From positions 104,368 to 168,367 of the forward strand of contig NZ_BDJC01000007.1 in assembly GCF_002005565.1 (NCBI RefSeq): 64,000 nucleotides of DNA, read 5' to 3'. A program made the position numbers and the translations under genes. Of the stretch, positions 42,991 through 52,348 are shown one piece after another. The notes below the pieces were generated by a model that saw nothing but the letters and a program-made list of their open reading frames with translations, made no database searches and was not told the origin of the DNA. This DNA is from Streptomyces sp. JHA26 (GTDB taxonomy: Bacteria; Actinomycetota; Actinomycetes; Streptomycetales; Streptomycetaceae). Every line of letters begins with the position of its first letter. The first letter of the stretch is position 1.

Positions 42991-43057
42991 GCACCCACGG
43001 GGCCGGACGCCCGGTGCCGTGACGCCGTTCCGGTGGGTCGCTCTCGCGACGCCCGGC

Positions 43058-43711
43058 TCATGCCGTGGCGTAGTCGGCGAGCGAAGGCTCCAACAGGCCG
43101 AAGGCACTGTCCGCCTCCGCGGTGACAGTGGCGGTGATCCGGGCGTTGTCCTGGCCGGCGAGGGTGAGTTCCTGGATGCGCTGGAACAGGGTGCGGTGCA
43201 CGGCGCCGAGCAGGGCGGCGACGGCGCGGGGAGTGATGTCGCCGCGGGGGACGCCGGTGGCATCGGCCAAGGCGTCGGCCAGAGCGGCCTCCCGCAGGTC
43301 GTGCAGGTCACGCAGCCGGGCGGAGAGGGTGGGGCTGTCGGCGATCATGCGGGCGAAGTCGGGGCCGGAGAACCCGGCGACCGGGTCGGTGTCCGCGGCC
43401 GCGCGGGCGAAGGCGCGGCGCAGGGCCGCCAGGGCCGATTCGCCGGACCGGCGGCCGGCCACCGTGGTGGCCAGGGAGGCGGTGAAGGCGTCCTGGTGGT
43501 CCAGGGCCAGGTCCTCCTTGCGCGGGAAGTAGTTGGTCACCGTCTTCTTCGCCACCCGCGCGGCGGCGGCGATCTCGGCGATGGTGGTCCGTTCGAAGCC
43601 CTGGGCGAGGAACAGACCGGTGGCGACGTCGGAGATGAGCTGCCGGGTCTCCTGCTTCTTGGATTCCCGCAGGCCGGCAGGGGGTGCGGACGAGAGGGCG
43701 TCAGTAGTCAT
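43058..43711 (-). CDS. TetR-family transcriptional regulator
   Basis: A 217-residue regulator (ETRQLISDVATGLFLAQGFE, VAKKTVTNYFPRKEDLAL). The C-terminal half is helical and Ala-rich. It is divergent from the VOC protein gene at 43924; the TTACG-cccgt-CGTAA palindrome (43772-43786) lies between them. Confidence 0.88.
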   Translation of the reverse strand: MTTDALSSAPPAGLRESKKQETRQLISDVATGLFLAQGFERTTIAEIAAAARVAKKTVTNYFPRKEDLALDHQDAFTASLATTVAGRRSGESALAALRRAFARAAADTDPVAGFSGPDFARMIADSPTLSARLRDLHDLREAALADALADATGVPRGDITPRAVAALLGAVHRTLFQRIQELTLAGQDNARITATVTAEADSAFGLLEPSLADYATA

Positions 43712-43771
43712 GGAGCAATCTTACCCTCGTAGCATTTTTATATTGACACCCTTAGGCGGCCGAGTCTAAAT

Positions 43772-43786
43772 TTACGCCCGTCGTAA
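43772..43786. promoter_or_regulatory. Palindrome TTACG-CCCGT-CGTAA, candidate TetR operator
   Basis: Five-base arms with a 5-base centre in the divergent gap between the TetR and VOC genes. A related TTAC-cct-CGTA sequence lies nearer the TetR start, at about 43722-43732, which would allow two bound dimers. Confidence 0.55.
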
Positions 43787-43923
43787 GTTTTCCACGGGAC
43801 GAAGGAGGACGTGCCGTGCCCGAACCCAGCCCCGTCGTCCTCCGGCTCGCGCCCGTGAGGAGACCGGCCCGGCGGGACCTTCCGCGGGTCCGCAACCGCC
43901 GAAGAACCGCCGAGGAGAATCAC

Positions 43924-44322
43924 GTGCAGATCACCGCGTCCACCGTCTCGCTCACCGTCGACGACGTCGCCGCGTCCCGGCGGTTCTTCACCGCCCATCT
44001 CGGCTACGTCGAACAGGCCGCCGCCGACGCGTTCGCCTCCCTGTCGCGCGGCGACGCCGCGATGGACATCGTCCTGCTCGCCCGCGGCACCGAGGTGCTG
44101 CCTGCCGACCAGCGCGACCAGCACGCTTCCGGTCTGATCCTCGCCCTCACCGGTACCGGCATCGAGAACGAGGAGAAGCGGCTGCGTGCCGAGGGCGTCG
44201 AGATCACCATGCCGCTGCGCGAGGAGCCCTGGGGCGAGCGTCTCTTCCAGGTCACCGACCCCAACGGCGTGATCGTCCAGTTCGTCGAGTGGGTCACCCC
44301 GTCCGGCCCCGAGCACACCTGA
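43924..44322 (+). CDS. VOC-superfamily (glyoxalase/bleomycin resistance) protein
   Basis: A 132-residue protein from GTG 43924 with GAGGAGA 4 bases upstream. The two paired beta-alpha-beta-beta-beta modules are visible as [20 protein letters not shown] and [19 protein letters not shown]. Such proteins bind drugs or act as metal-dependent dioxygenases or glyoxalases. Likely induced through the divergent TetR. Confidence 0.86.
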   Translation: MQITASTVSLTVDDVAASRRFFTAHLGYVEQAAADAFASLSRGDAAMDIVLLARGTEVLPADQRDQHASGLILALTGTGIENEEKRLRAEGVEITMPLREEPWGERLFQVTDPNGVIVQFVEWVTPSGPEHT

Positions 44323-44417
44323 CGGCCCCCACCGTCCCGGGCCGCATCCCGGCCCTGTCCCGCGATGCACGGCCCGGACCGTGCGCGACATCCCCTGACC
44401 CGGCAAAGGACCTCGCC

Positions 44418-45074
44418 TTGTCACCTGATCCGTCCACCGTTCACCCGCTGCCCGCCCACGACCGCGTGGTGTTCCTGAAACCGCTGATCACCTCGCCGAA
44501 GATCGCCGTGGGCGAGTACACCTACTACGACGATCCGGACGGCGCCACGGACTTCGAGCGCCGCAACGTCCTCTACGCCTACGGACCGGAGCGCCTGATC
44601 ATCGGCAGGTACTGCGCGATCGCCTCGGGAACCAGGTTCCTGATGGCCGGTGCCGAGCATCCGACGATGGGGGCGTCCACGTACCCGTTCACCATGTTCG
44701 GCGGCCGGTGGGCCGAACAGACGCTGGACATCGTCACCGCCATGCCCAGCCGCGGCGACACGGTCGTCGGCAACGACGTGTGGTTCGGCCACCAGGCCAC
44801 CGTCATGCCCGGAGTACGGATCGGCGACGGCGCCATCATCGCCGCCGGCGCGGTGGTCACCGCGGACGTACCGCCGTACACCATCGTCGGCGGCAACCCG
44901 GCCCGGCCGATCCGCCGACGGTTCGACGAGGCCGACGTCGACCGGCTCCTGCGCGCCGCCTGGTGGGACTGGCCCGCCGACCTGGTCACCGAGCACGCCC
45001 GCACGATCATGGCCGGCACCCCGGCCGATGTCGCACGCGTCGCCGCCCGGCACGGCCTGGGGAGGACCCCGTGA
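44418..45074 (+). CDS. Vat/CatB-like xenobiotic O-acetyltransferase
   Basis: A 218-residue left-handed beta-helix acetyltransferase. TTG 44418 is chosen because AAAGGA lies 7 bases upstream. The hexapeptide repeat reads [20 protein letters not shown] then [16 protein letters not shown], and the catalytic histidine is in GAEHPT. The family acetylates streptogramin A or chloramphenicol. Antibiotic inactivation is likely but the drug is not identifiable. Confidence 0.87.
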   Translation: MSPDPSTVHPLPAHDRVVFLKPLITSPKIAVGEYTYYDDPDGATDFERRNVLYAYGPERLIIGRYCAIASGTRFLMAGAEHPTMGASTYPFTMFGGRWAEQTLDIVTAMPSRGDTVVGNDVWFGHQATVMPGVRIGDGAIIAAGAVVTADVPPYTIVGGNPARPIRRRFDEADVDRLLRAAWWDWPADLVTEHARTIMAGTPADVARVAARHGLGRTP

Positions 45075-45257
45075 CACGGGCGGCGGACCGTACGTGATCG
45101 CCGTCGGCCCGGGCGGCGCGCCGCAGGCGGCCCAGGAGAGCCCGTTCGGCGCCCCCACGGCCGTTTCACCTCCGCGCCGGGGGAAACCCGCATGCGACTC
45201 ATCGAGCCGACGGGTGCGCCCGGAACGCTCCGTGCCGACACCGGAAGGAGAACGACC

Positions 45258-45590
45258 ATGCCCGCAGGGTCCAGCTCGAAGCGGGAACGCCAGTACGAGC
45301 ACATCAAGCACAGCGCCGAGGAGCGAGGCGCGTCCGAGGGGCGGGCCAAGGAAATGGCCGCCAGGACGGTGAACAAGGAACGCGCCCGGTCCGGCGAGGC
45401 GAGGTCCTCGAGCAGCAGCTCGACGAAGGGCAAGTCGCCGTCCCAGCGAGGCGGGGAGAGGTCCGGCGGCTCCCACAGCGGCGGCAAGGGCCCGACCCGG
45501 GACCAGCTCTACGACGAAGCGAAGAAGAAGGGCATCGAGGGCCGGTCCACCATGAACAAGGACCAGCTCGCCAGGGCCCTGGGCCACTGA
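45258..45590 (+). CDS. Small basic Ser/Lys-rich protein with Rho_N/SAP-like C-terminus
   Basis: A 110-residue protein from ATG 45258, behind GGAAGGAGAAC. It is mostly Ser, Lys, Arg and Gly (SKRERQYEHIKHSAEERG, then SSSSSSTKGKSPSQRGG). The end, RDQLYDEAKKKGIEGRS plus MNKDQLARAL, forms the helix-turn-helix of Rho_N/SAP-type nucleic-acid-binding motifs. Relatives are often labelled plasmid stabilisation protein without proof. DNA or RNA binding is the reasonable guess. A strong hairpin follows. Confidence 0.7.
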   Translation: MPAGSSSKRERQYEHIKHSAEERGASEGRAKEMAARTVNKERARSGEARSSSSSSTKGKSPSQRGGERSGGSHSGGKGPTRDQLYDEAKKKGIEGRSTMNKDQLARALGH

Positions 45591-45624
45591 CCGCCTCCGG
45601 CGGCACCCCGGCGGCGCATGCGAA

Positions 45625-45690
45625 CCGTGCGCGTCCTTCCTCGGCTCCTCCGGCCGGCAGTGGCTCCCGCCGGGTGAAGGACGCGCACGG
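45625..45690. terminator. 15-bp perfect inverted repeat, bidirectional terminator candidate
   Basis: CCGTGCGCGTCCTTC (45625-45639) and its complement (45676-45690) are exact; the 36-base loop can fold further. The stem lies between two convergent genes (ends at 45590 and 45790), where a shared terminator is expected. No T-run, which is usual in Streptomyces. Confidence 0.65.
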
Positions 45691-45789
45691 CTCGCCGACC
45701 GGTCGCCGGCCCGCCCGACGGCGTGGTGACGCGGCACAGCCGTACCCCGCCGACGGCGGCCACCGCCGCGGGCGGGGCCGTGTCCCGTG

Positions 45790-47019
45790 CTACGCGAGCA
45801 GTCGGATGATCATTCCGCTGCGGGGCCGGGTGGGGATGCGGTCCAGGGGGATGGTCAGGTCCTGGGGCGGAACGTCGTACCGCAGGTCGGCCAGGTGCCG
45901 GGAGAGCGTCTCCAGAATGCCCACGGTCATGGCCTCTCCGGGGCAGCGGTGCCCGGTGCGGGGGTCGGCCCCGCCCTGGGGGATCAGTTCGTCCCTGCCG
46001 GGCGGGTGATCGAGGAACCTCTCGGGGCGGAAGGCGTACGGGTCCTTCCACAGGCGTTCGTCGTGGTTCTGGCCGTAGACGTCCAGCAGAACGAGGCCGC
46101 CGGCCGGGACGTGGCGGCCCTGCCAGGTCAGGTCGGTGACGGCCCGGCCACCCAGGAAGGGGGCGAAGGGGTAGAAACGGCGGACCTCGTGGGCGAACGC
46201 CGTGGCGAACCCCCTCTCGTCCGACCGGAGCCGCTCCTTGTGTTCGGGCCAACGGTGCAGGGCGTGTGCGGCGAAGGCCACGAACCAGCTCAGCGCCGTG
46301 GCGGGGCGGAGGACGTTCAGCAGCTCCACCGCCGCGATCCGAGGTGTCAGCTCGGCGCCGGAAGCGTCGCGGTGGCGGCAGACGCGGTCCAGCACGGAAT
46401 CCGCCGCGGCTTGGACCCGCCCGGTCCTCACCGAGGTGACGAGGCCGGCGAACCGCTGCTCCTGGCGGGTGCGGGCCCGCCTGGCCCGCCAGTGCCGGGG
46501 ACCCGCCGTGGTGAAGCCCTCCACCATGGCCAGCAGGTCCCGCGCCAGCGGTTTCTCCTCGTCCTCCGTGAGCGGGACGCCGGCCCATCGGCAGACCCCG
46601 CGCACGATCACGCGGCCGACGGCGTCGAAGAGCACCACGTCCGGCCGCGCCCGCCAATGCGGTACGGCCTCGTCCCATGCGGCGACGATGTGCTCGGCCG
46701 CGCTCGTCACCGCATCGGTCTCCAGCAGGGGCAGGAAGAACGACTTGCGCTGCCGGTGCGCGTCACCGTCGAGGGTGTGGACCGCGCCGTGGCCGAAGAG
46801 CGTGCTCAGGACCGGCCCGGGGAGCGCCCCGTGCCGCCGGACGTGCTCCTCGTCGTAGAAGAAACGGACCGCGTCCGGGCCCCGCACGGCGAGTGCCGGC
46901 CGACCGAGGACGCGGAGGTCCAGCGCGGTGTCGCCCTCGGCACGCATCAGGTCGGGCAGCCAGGCGTAGCCCTCGGTCAGCAGGGCCAGGGACTCGGGAA
47001 CCAGTCGTCGGGGACTCAT
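45790..47019 (-). CDS. CYP152-type cytochrome P450 (fatty acid peroxygenase)
   Basis: A 409-residue P450. The haem region PQGGADPRTGHRCPGEAM places the Cys359 thiolate. In place of the acid-alcohol pair of ordinary P450s, the I helix has Arg238-Pro239 in NVLRPATALSW. That Arg-Pro pair is the hallmark of CYP152 peroxygenases, which use hydrogen peroxide and a fatty-acid carboxylate to hydroxylate or decarboxylate fatty acids without redox partners. No ferredoxin genes are nearby, in agreement. Convergent with the 45258 gene. Confidence 0.9.
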   Translation of the reverse strand: MSPRRLVPESLALLTEGYAWLPDLMRAEGDTALDLRVLGRPALAVRGPDAVRFFYDEEHVRRHGALPGPVLSTLFGHGAVHTLDGDAHRQRKSFFLPLLETDAVTSAAEHIVAAWDEAVPHWRARPDVVLFDAVGRVIVRGVCRWAGVPLTEDEEKPLARDLLAMVEGFTTAGPRHWRARRARTRQEQRFAGLVTSVRTGRVQAAADSVLDRVCRHRDASGAELTPRIAAVELLNVLRPATALSWFVAFAAHALHRWPEHKERLRSDERGFATAFAHEVRRFYPFAPFLGGRAVTDLTWQGRHVPAGGLVLLDVYGQNHDERLWKDPYAFRPERFLDHPPGRDELIPQGGADPRTGHRCPGEAMTVGILETLSRHLADLRYDVPPQDLTIPLDRIPTRPRSGMIIRLLA

Positions 47020-47088
47020 TCCCCTGAAGTGCCCACGACGGCGGCCGCGACACCGGCACGATGCGGCGGCCGCAGGGCCGTCACCGCG

Positions 47089-47910
47089 TCACTCCCGCCG
47101 CCCGGAGTCCCCCTCCTCGGTTCCGGCCCCGGTCCCCGGCTCCGTCATCCGCCGGTGGGCCGCCGCCTTGACCCCGTCGGGCAGCACCTTCGCCGCCCAC
47201 TCCTGCGCCTTGGTCTTCAGCGATCCGGTCACGACCTTCTTCTCGCCCCTCACGATCGCCTCGAACGCCTGCTCGGCCACTTGTGCGGGGTCGTCCTTCT
47301 CCATGGTGCCCATCCGGGTGTCGTCCGCCATGCCCGCCCGGTCGAAGAAGTCCGTGTCCGTCGGCCCCGGCATGAACGCGGTGACCGTCACGCCGGTGTC
47401 CTTCACCTCCTCGGCCAGCGCCTGGGCGAAGGACTGCACGAACGATTTGGACGCGTTGTAGACGGGCTGGAAGGAACCGGGCATCGTCGCGGCGACGGAG
47501 GAGGTGAAGGCGAGGCGGCCCGCACCGCGCGTCACCATGGCCCGCAGCAGCGGCTTGGCCAGCCGCACGGTCGCCGTGACGTTGAGGTCGATGACCTCCT
47601 GATCGTCGGCGAGCTCGGTGTCGACGAAGGCCCCGCCCCGGCCCACCCCCGCGTTGAGGACGGCCACGTCGACCGTCAGTCCGTCGAGCGCGTCCAGCAG
47701 CCGGTACCGGCCTTCCGCGGTCCGGAGGTCGGCGCGCACCGCGCGGACCTCCGCGCCCGACTCCCGCAGGTCCCGCGCGGCGGTCTCCAGCCGTTCGTCC
47801 TCGGCGTTCACCACCAGGTCGTAACCGTGCAGCGCGAACCGCCGGGCCAGCTCGTGGCCGATTCCGCTGGACGCGCCGGTGATCAGAGCGAGTGGCCGTG
47901 TGTCATCCAT
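47089..47910 (-). CDS. Short-chain dehydrogenase/reductase
   Basis: A 273-residue classical SDR. ALITGASSGIGHELARRFAL binds NAD(P), LNAGVG and the Ser in FTSSVAATM are conserved, and VYNASKSF is the Tyr-x-x-x-Lys catalytic pair. The C-terminal extension (GTGAGTEEGDSG) is acidic. It lies between the P450 and Ku genes on the same strand, but the gaps are about 70 and 115 bases so co-transcription is uncertain. Confidence 0.9.
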   Translation of the reverse strand: MDDTRPLALITGASSGIGHELARRFALHGYDLVVNAEDERLETAARDLRESGAEVRAVRADLRTAEGRYRLLDALDGLTVDVAVLNAGVGRGGAFVDTELADDQEVIDLNVTATVRLAKPLLRAMVTRGAGRLAFTSSVAATMPGSFQPVYNASKSFVQSFAQALAEEVKDTGVTVTAFMPGPTDTDFFDRAGMADDTRMGTMEKDDPAQVAEQAFEAIVRGEKKVVTGSLKTKAQEWAAKVLPDGVKAAAHRRMTEPGTGAGTEEGDSGRRE

Positions 47911-48027
47911 GGCGTGCGAGTAACCGTCACGCCCGGCGCCAAGCCCCCCGGGGAGAACGCGCGGATCCGTCGCACGGTCGGGTTGCACGGGGCGCCTCCC
48001 CCGGCTCGGACGAGAGCCGTACGGGGC

Positions 48028-48987
48028 TCAGGCGGGGCGTCTGCGGGAGGCCGTCTTCTTCGCCGGGGTCTTCTTCGCGGGAGCCTTCTTCGCCGGCGTC
48101 TTCGTCGTCTTCCTCGCGTCCTGCCCGGCCTTCGCGGACGGCTTCCCCGCCGGTGCCCTTCCCTCCGGCGTCTTCTTCGCCGACGTCCCGCCACCGGTCT
48201 TTCCGGGGGCGGCGCGGGACTCGCGGGCCTCCCGCAGGCTCATCTCCAGGGCCGTCGTCAGGTCCAGGATCCGGCCGCCGTGCTCCGGCTCGGGCGCCTC
48301 GGGCAGGGCCTCGCCGGAGATCTTGGCGGCGACGACCTCCTCCACCGCCTCGCGGTACTCGTCGCGCAGGTCCTCCAGACCGGCTCCGCCGAGGGCGTCC
48401 ACCAGGGCGTCGGCGAGGTCCAGCTCCCGGTCGGGGACGGCGACGTCCGTACCGGGGGCGAGTCCCTCGGGGGCGCGGACCTCGTCCGGCCAGAGCAGGC
48501 CGTGCAGGACGATCGTGTCGCCGATCACGCGGAGCATGCCCAGACGCTCGCGGCCCCGCAGCGCGAACTTCGCGACGGCCACCTTGTCGCTGCGCCTCAG
48601 CGCCTCCCGCAGGAGCGCGTACGGCCTGGCCGCCGGCGCCCTGCCCGCCGCCAGGTAGTACGCGGCGCCCATCTGGAGGGGGTCGATGCTGTCCTCGGGG
48701 ACGAAGGTGACGATCCCGATGGTCCTGGCGGTGGGGATCGGCAGGTGGGACAGGTCCTCGTCGGTGATGGGGATGATCGTGCCGTCCGCCTCCTCGTACC
48801 CCCTGCTGATCTCCTGGGCGGTGACCTCGCGGTCCTCGAGCTCGCAGAACTTGCGGTGGCGGATCCGGCCGCCGTCCTCCGTGTGGATCTCGCGGAAGGG
48901 GATCGCGTGGCTCTCGGTGGCGTTCACGAGCTTGACCGGGACCCTGACCAGGCCGAACGAGATCACGCCGTTCCAGATGGACCTCAC
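48028..48987 (-). CDS. ku: Ku DNA end-binding protein
   Basis: About 319 residues from the GTG at 48985-48987, the usual Ku start (RSIWNGVISFGLVRVPVK) with AAAGGTG upstream. An ATG 17 codons earlier (49038), behind AGAGGAAAG, would give 336 residues. The Ku70/80 beta-barrel is complete. The tail is Lys/Pro/Ala-rich (KKAPAKKTPAKKTASRR), as in actinobacterial Ku proteins with extended DNA-binding tails. Ku bridges double-strand ends for non-homologous end joining with LigD. No ligD is adjacent, so the partner is encoded elsewhere. Confidence 0.93.
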   Translation of the reverse strand: MRSIWNGVISFGLVRVPVKLVNATESHAIPFREIHTEDGGRIRHRKFCELEDREVTAQEISRGYEEADGTIIPITDEDLSHLPIPTARTIGIVTFVPEDSIDPLQMGAAYYLAAGRAPAARPYALLREALRRSDKVAVAKFALRGRERLGMLRVIGDTIVLHGLLWPDEVRAPEGLAPGTDVAVPDRELDLADALVDALGGAGLEDLRDEYREAVEEVVAAKISGEALPEAPEPEHGGRILDLTTALEMSLREARESRAAPGKTGGGTSAKKTPEGRAPAGKPSAKAGQDARKTTKTPAKKAPAKKTPAKKTASRRRPA

Positions 48988-49160
48988 GTGCAGCACCTTT
49001 CCGGTCGCCTGCCGGCCGATGACGCCATTTTGTCCCATTTTGCGTCTTTCCTCTTGCCGGGATTCCGGCCACCGCCTCCGGAGCCCGGCCGGGCGCCCGG
49101 TCCGCCGGCGTGCGGGCGAAGAGGCGGTGCGTCGAGGGGACGGCGAGCGCGGTGGCCGGG

Positions 49161-50540
49161 TCAGGAGCAGGCGTAGCCCGTCAGCGGCGGGGTGCGCAGG
49201 GCGAGGACGGCCTTGTCGTCGTGACCTTCGCCCGGACGGTGGGCGACCAGTGCCCGGCACAGTTCGTCCGGTGCCAGGCCGGCCAGGCGGGAGGCGGTGA
49301 CGGCCAGGGTGTCCAGTCCCCGGTCCAGCGGCTGACCGGGGACCTCCACGAGACCGTCGGTGAAGAGGACGACCGTGCTGTCCACCGGGACCGCCTGGCA
49401 GTGGTCCGGGCGCGGCAGGTCGGGGTCCACTCCGAGGGGGATCCCGGGCTCGGTGTCCAGGTAGCGGACCCGCCCGTCGGGCAGCAGCAGGAGCGGCGGC
49501 GGGTGTCCGGCGCTGGACCAGCGCAGCTGCCAGGCACCGTCGGCGGGCTCCAGCCGGGCCAGCAGGGCCGTGGCGACGGGCGCCTCGTCCAGGGCGGCGC
49601 TCATGATGCGGTCGAGCCGTGCGAGGGAGGCGCTGGGCGGGGCGCTCCTGTCGAAGTACAGGGCCCGCAGCATGTTGCGGATCTGGGACATGTCGGCCGC
49701 GGCCCGCAGATCGTGCCCCACGACGTCGCCGATCACCGCCGCGCACGCCCCGTCGGGCAGCAGCATGGCGTCGTACCAGTCGCCGCCCACGGCGGCCGGG
49801 GCGCTCGCCGGGCGGTAGGCCGCGCCGGCGGCGAAGGGCCGCAGGTCGGGCAGGCGGGGCAGCAGCAGTCGCTGGAACTGTTCGCCGCTGTTGCGGACCT
49901 GCTGGTACAGGCGGGCGTTCTCGATCGCCACCCCGGCCGTACCGGCGAGCGCGCGGATCACGCCTTCGTCGTGCCGGTCGAAGGGCTGCCCGTCCTTGCG
50001 TTCGGAGAGATAGAGGTTCCCGTACACCCGTCCCCGGACGCTGATGGCGACGCCGAGCAGGGTGTGCATGGGCGGGTGTCCGGGCGGGAAGCCCGCCGAC
50101 TCCGGATGGCGCGAGATGTCCTTGACCCGCAACGGCTCGGGGTGGTGGATCAGATGCCCCAGCAGGCCCCGCCCTCTCGGCAGCTCCACCCCTTCCAGGC
50201 CGGCCAGCTCCTTGGCGGTGAGCCCCAGGGGGATGAACTCCTCCAGGAGTCTGCCCTCCTGGTCGAGCACTCCCATGGCACCGTAGCGGGCGCCCACCAG
50301 GTCCATCGCCGTGCGGACGATGCGGCGCAGCACCATGGGCAGCTCCAGCTCGCCGGTGATGTTCACCACCGCCTGGAGCAGTTCCTGCAAGGTGCTCTGC
50401 GCGCGGGCCAGGGCGTGCAGTTGCTCGCCGATCCGGTTCAGGTCGGAACTGAGGGGCAGGTCGAGCAGCGAGGTGTAGGGCTCGGCCGGGCCTTCGTCGA
50501 CCGGGTCGTCGTCCGTCGGCCTCTGCCGGTCCGCCGCCAT
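49161..50540 (-). CDS. GAF-SpoIIE (PP2C-type) phosphatase
   Basis: A 459-residue signalling protein. Residues about 65-215 form a GAF sensor (GARYGAMGVLDQEGRL, GVAISVRGRVYGNLYLSERK). A linker is followed by the SpoIIE phosphatase core VGGDWYDAMLLPDGACAAVIGDVVGHDLRAA, with the metal-binding aspartates, and VVLFTDGLVEVPG near the end. Such enzymes dephosphorylate anti-anti-sigma proteins. A matching HATPase protein is encoded at 55640, though not adjacent. Confidence 0.92.
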   Translation of the reverse strand: MAADRQRPTDDDPVDEGPAEPYTSLLDLPLSSDLNRIGEQLHALARAQSTLQELLQAVVNITGELELPMVLRRIVRTAMDLVGARYGAMGVLDQEGRLLEEFIPLGLTAKELAGLEGVELPRGRGLLGHLIHHPEPLRVKDISRHPESAGFPPGHPPMHTLLGVAISVRGRVYGNLYLSERKDGQPFDRHDEGVIRALAGTAGVAIENARLYQQVRNSGEQFQRLLLPRLPDLRPFAAGAAYRPASAPAAVGGDWYDAMLLPDGACAAVIGDVVGHDLRAAADMSQIRNMLRALYFDRSAPPSASLARLDRIMSAALDEAPVATALLARLEPADGAWQLRWSSAGHPPPLLLLPDGRVRYLDTEPGIPLGVDPDLPRPDHCQAVPVDSTVVLFTDGLVEVPGQPLDRGLDTLAVTASRLAGLAPDELCRALVAHRPGEGHDDKAVLALRTPPLTGYACS

Positions 50541-51012
50541 CGCGCCTGCCTCACGTTCGCCGTCCGCTCAGGATGCCCCGCGTGCCCGTCCCCTGCCGGC
50601 CGCGTCCACGCGCGGGGCACACCGCAAGCCGGATCCGCCGCTCGGACCGGCTCCCGCCACCCTCACCCGACAGCCGGGCGTGTGCCGCCCACAGGCAGCC
50701 GGTCGGCGTAACACCGCGCCGCCGTGGGGGGGGAAAGAGCGTCCAGCTCCGGCGGGGCCGCTCGGCGGGGACGGTGTGCGGGACCGGGTCCGGCCTGCTC
50801 CCCCGGTGCCGGCCCGGTCACGCCGTCCCGGACGACCGCCGCGTCACCGCCGGCGCGGGCGCGTCCGCCGTCAGGGACAATCCATCCGTGCGCGGAACCC
50901 GCCGCGCGGAAGGGCCGGCCACCGGACGCGGTGGGGAGGCGACGCCCGCGCCGCGGGCACCCGCCGTGCACCAGCTCCCTCCCGGCGACCACAGCAAGGT
51001 ACAGATCTCGTC
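50541..51012. other. Divergent intergenic region upstream of the dTDP-glucose dehydratase gene
   Basis: About 470 bases between the phosphatase and dehydratase genes, containing both promoters. No reading frame has gene-like codon use and no strong hairpin was noticed. A G-run (GGGGGGG at about 50731) stands out but has no clear role. Confidence 0.4.
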
Positions 51013-52005
51013 ATGGCCCTCACACGCATTCTCGTCACCGGCGGCGCGGGTTTCATCGGTTCGCACTACGTCCGCACGCTGCTCGGCGCCGGCGGGCCCG
51101 GTGACGTGAGCGTCACCGTGCTCGACAAGCTCACCTACGCGGGCAACCCCGCCAACCTCGACCCGGTCCGCGGCCACGCCGGATTCCGGTTCGTGCGGGG
51201 CGACATCTGCGACCGGGACCTGGTCACCGCGCTGGTGGCCGAACACGACCAGATCGTGCACTTCGCCGCGGAGTCCCACGTCGACCGCTCCCTGCTGGGC
51301 GCGGCCGAGTTCGTCACCGCCAACGTGCTGGGCACCCAGACCCTGCTGGAGGCGGCGTTGCGCCGGCCCGGGGGCGGCGCGCGGTTCCTGCACGTGTCCA
51401 CCGACGAGGTGTACGGCTCCCTGGCGGAAGGCTCCTGGCCGGAGAGCGCCCCGGTGCGGCCCACCTCCCCCTACGCCGCGTCGAAGGCCTCCTCCGACCT
51501 GATCGCCCTGTCCTACCACCGCACCTTCGGCCTGGACGTGCGCGTCACCCGCTGCTCCAACAACTACGGCCCCCACCAGTTCCCGGAGAAGATCATCCCG
51601 CTGTTCGTCACCCACCTGCTCGACGGCCGCAAGGTACCGCTGTACGGGCAGGGCCTGAACGTGCGGGACTGGCTGCACGTCGACGACCACGTACAGGGCC
51701 TCGAACTCGTGCGCGTCTCGGGCCGGCCCGGCGAGGTGTACAACATCGGCGGCGGCACCGAACTGACCAACAAGGAACTCACCGCACTGCTGCTGGACCT
51801 GGCCGGAGCCGGCTGGGACAGCGTGGAGCACGTGCGCGACCGGCCCGGACACGACCTGCGCTACTGCGTCGACTCCACCAAGATCACCGCCGAACTGGGC
51901 TACCGCCCGTGCAAGGACTTCGTCCGGGGCCTCGCGGAGACGTTCGCCTGGTACCGCGACCACCGCTCCTGGTGGGAGCCCCTGCAGGCACGCGCCGCCC
52001 TGTGA
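51013..52005 (+). CDS. rmlB: dTDP-glucose 4,6-dehydratase
   Basis: A 330-residue extended [23 protein letters not shown] binds NAD, STDEVYG supplies the Thr-Asp-Glu active-site acids, and [11 protein letters not shown] the Tyr-x-x-x-Lys pair. [20 protein letters not shown] is typical of RmlB. The enzyme converts dTDP-glucose to the 4-keto-6-deoxy sugar used in rhamnose and antibiotic sugars. No other deoxysugar genes are adjacent, so it is a stand-alone copy; rmlA, C or D must be elsewhere. Confidence 0.9.
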   Translation: MALTRILVTGGAGFIGSHYVRTLLGAGGPGDVSVTVLDKLTYAGNPANLDPVRGHAGFRFVRGDICDRDLVTALVAEHDQIVHFAAESHVDRSLLGAAEFVTANVLGTQTLLEAALRRPGGGARFLHVSTDEVYGSLAEGSWPESAPVRPTSPYAASKASSDLIALSYHRTFGLDVRVTRCSNNYGPHQFPEKIIPLFVTHLLDGRKVPLYGQGLNVRDWLHVDDHVQGLELVRVSGRPGEVYNIGGGTELTNKELTALLLDLAGAGWDSVEHVRDRPGHDLRYCVDSTKITAELGYRPCKDFVRGLAETFAWYRDHRSWWEPLQARAAL

Positions 52006-52144
52006 ACGTGGCAGGCAGGGGGGTGAGGTCGGGCGACGACCAGCGTTTCGGCTTCCCCGTTCCCGAGCCGACGACGATGATCGACCTCCCGGCGTGGCAG
52101 ACCGCTGCTGCCCGGCGTTCGTTCCCCGCAGAAGGAGACAGGTC

Positions 52145-52348
52145 ATGGCCACCGGCACAGTGAAGTGGTTCAACGCGGAAAAGGGCTACGGTTTCATCGA
52201 ACAGGACGGCGGCGGGCCGGACGTGTTCGTCCACTACTCGGCCATCACCGGCGGCGGTTACCGGGAGCTCAGCGAGGGCCAGAAAGTGAGCTTCGACGTC
52301 ACCCAGGGGGACAGGGGCCCGCAGGCGGAGAACGTCAGCCCGGCCTGA
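52145..52348 (+). CDS. csp: Cold-shock protein
   Basis: A 67-residue CspA-type protein from ATG 52145, behind AGAAGGAGA. Both RNA-binding motifs are present: KGYGFIEQ (RNP1) and VFVHYSAI (RNP2). It binds single-stranded RNA/DNA and prevents RNA structure in cold or growth transitions. A long hairpin at 52582 may end its transcript. Confidence 0.93.
   Translation: MATGTVKWFNAEKGYGFIEQDGGGPDVFVHYSAITGGGYRELSEGQKVSFDVTQGDRGPQAENVSPA

Noticed and set aside
45787..49176. 1129-codon plus-strand frame
   Set aside because: Antisense shadow of the P450, SDR and Ku genes, whose motifs and codon use are on the minus strand.
51013..52005. Deoxysugar or antibiotic biosynthetic cluster around rmlB
   Set aside because: No nucleotidyltransferase, epimerase, aminotransferase or glycosyltransferase is adjacent.
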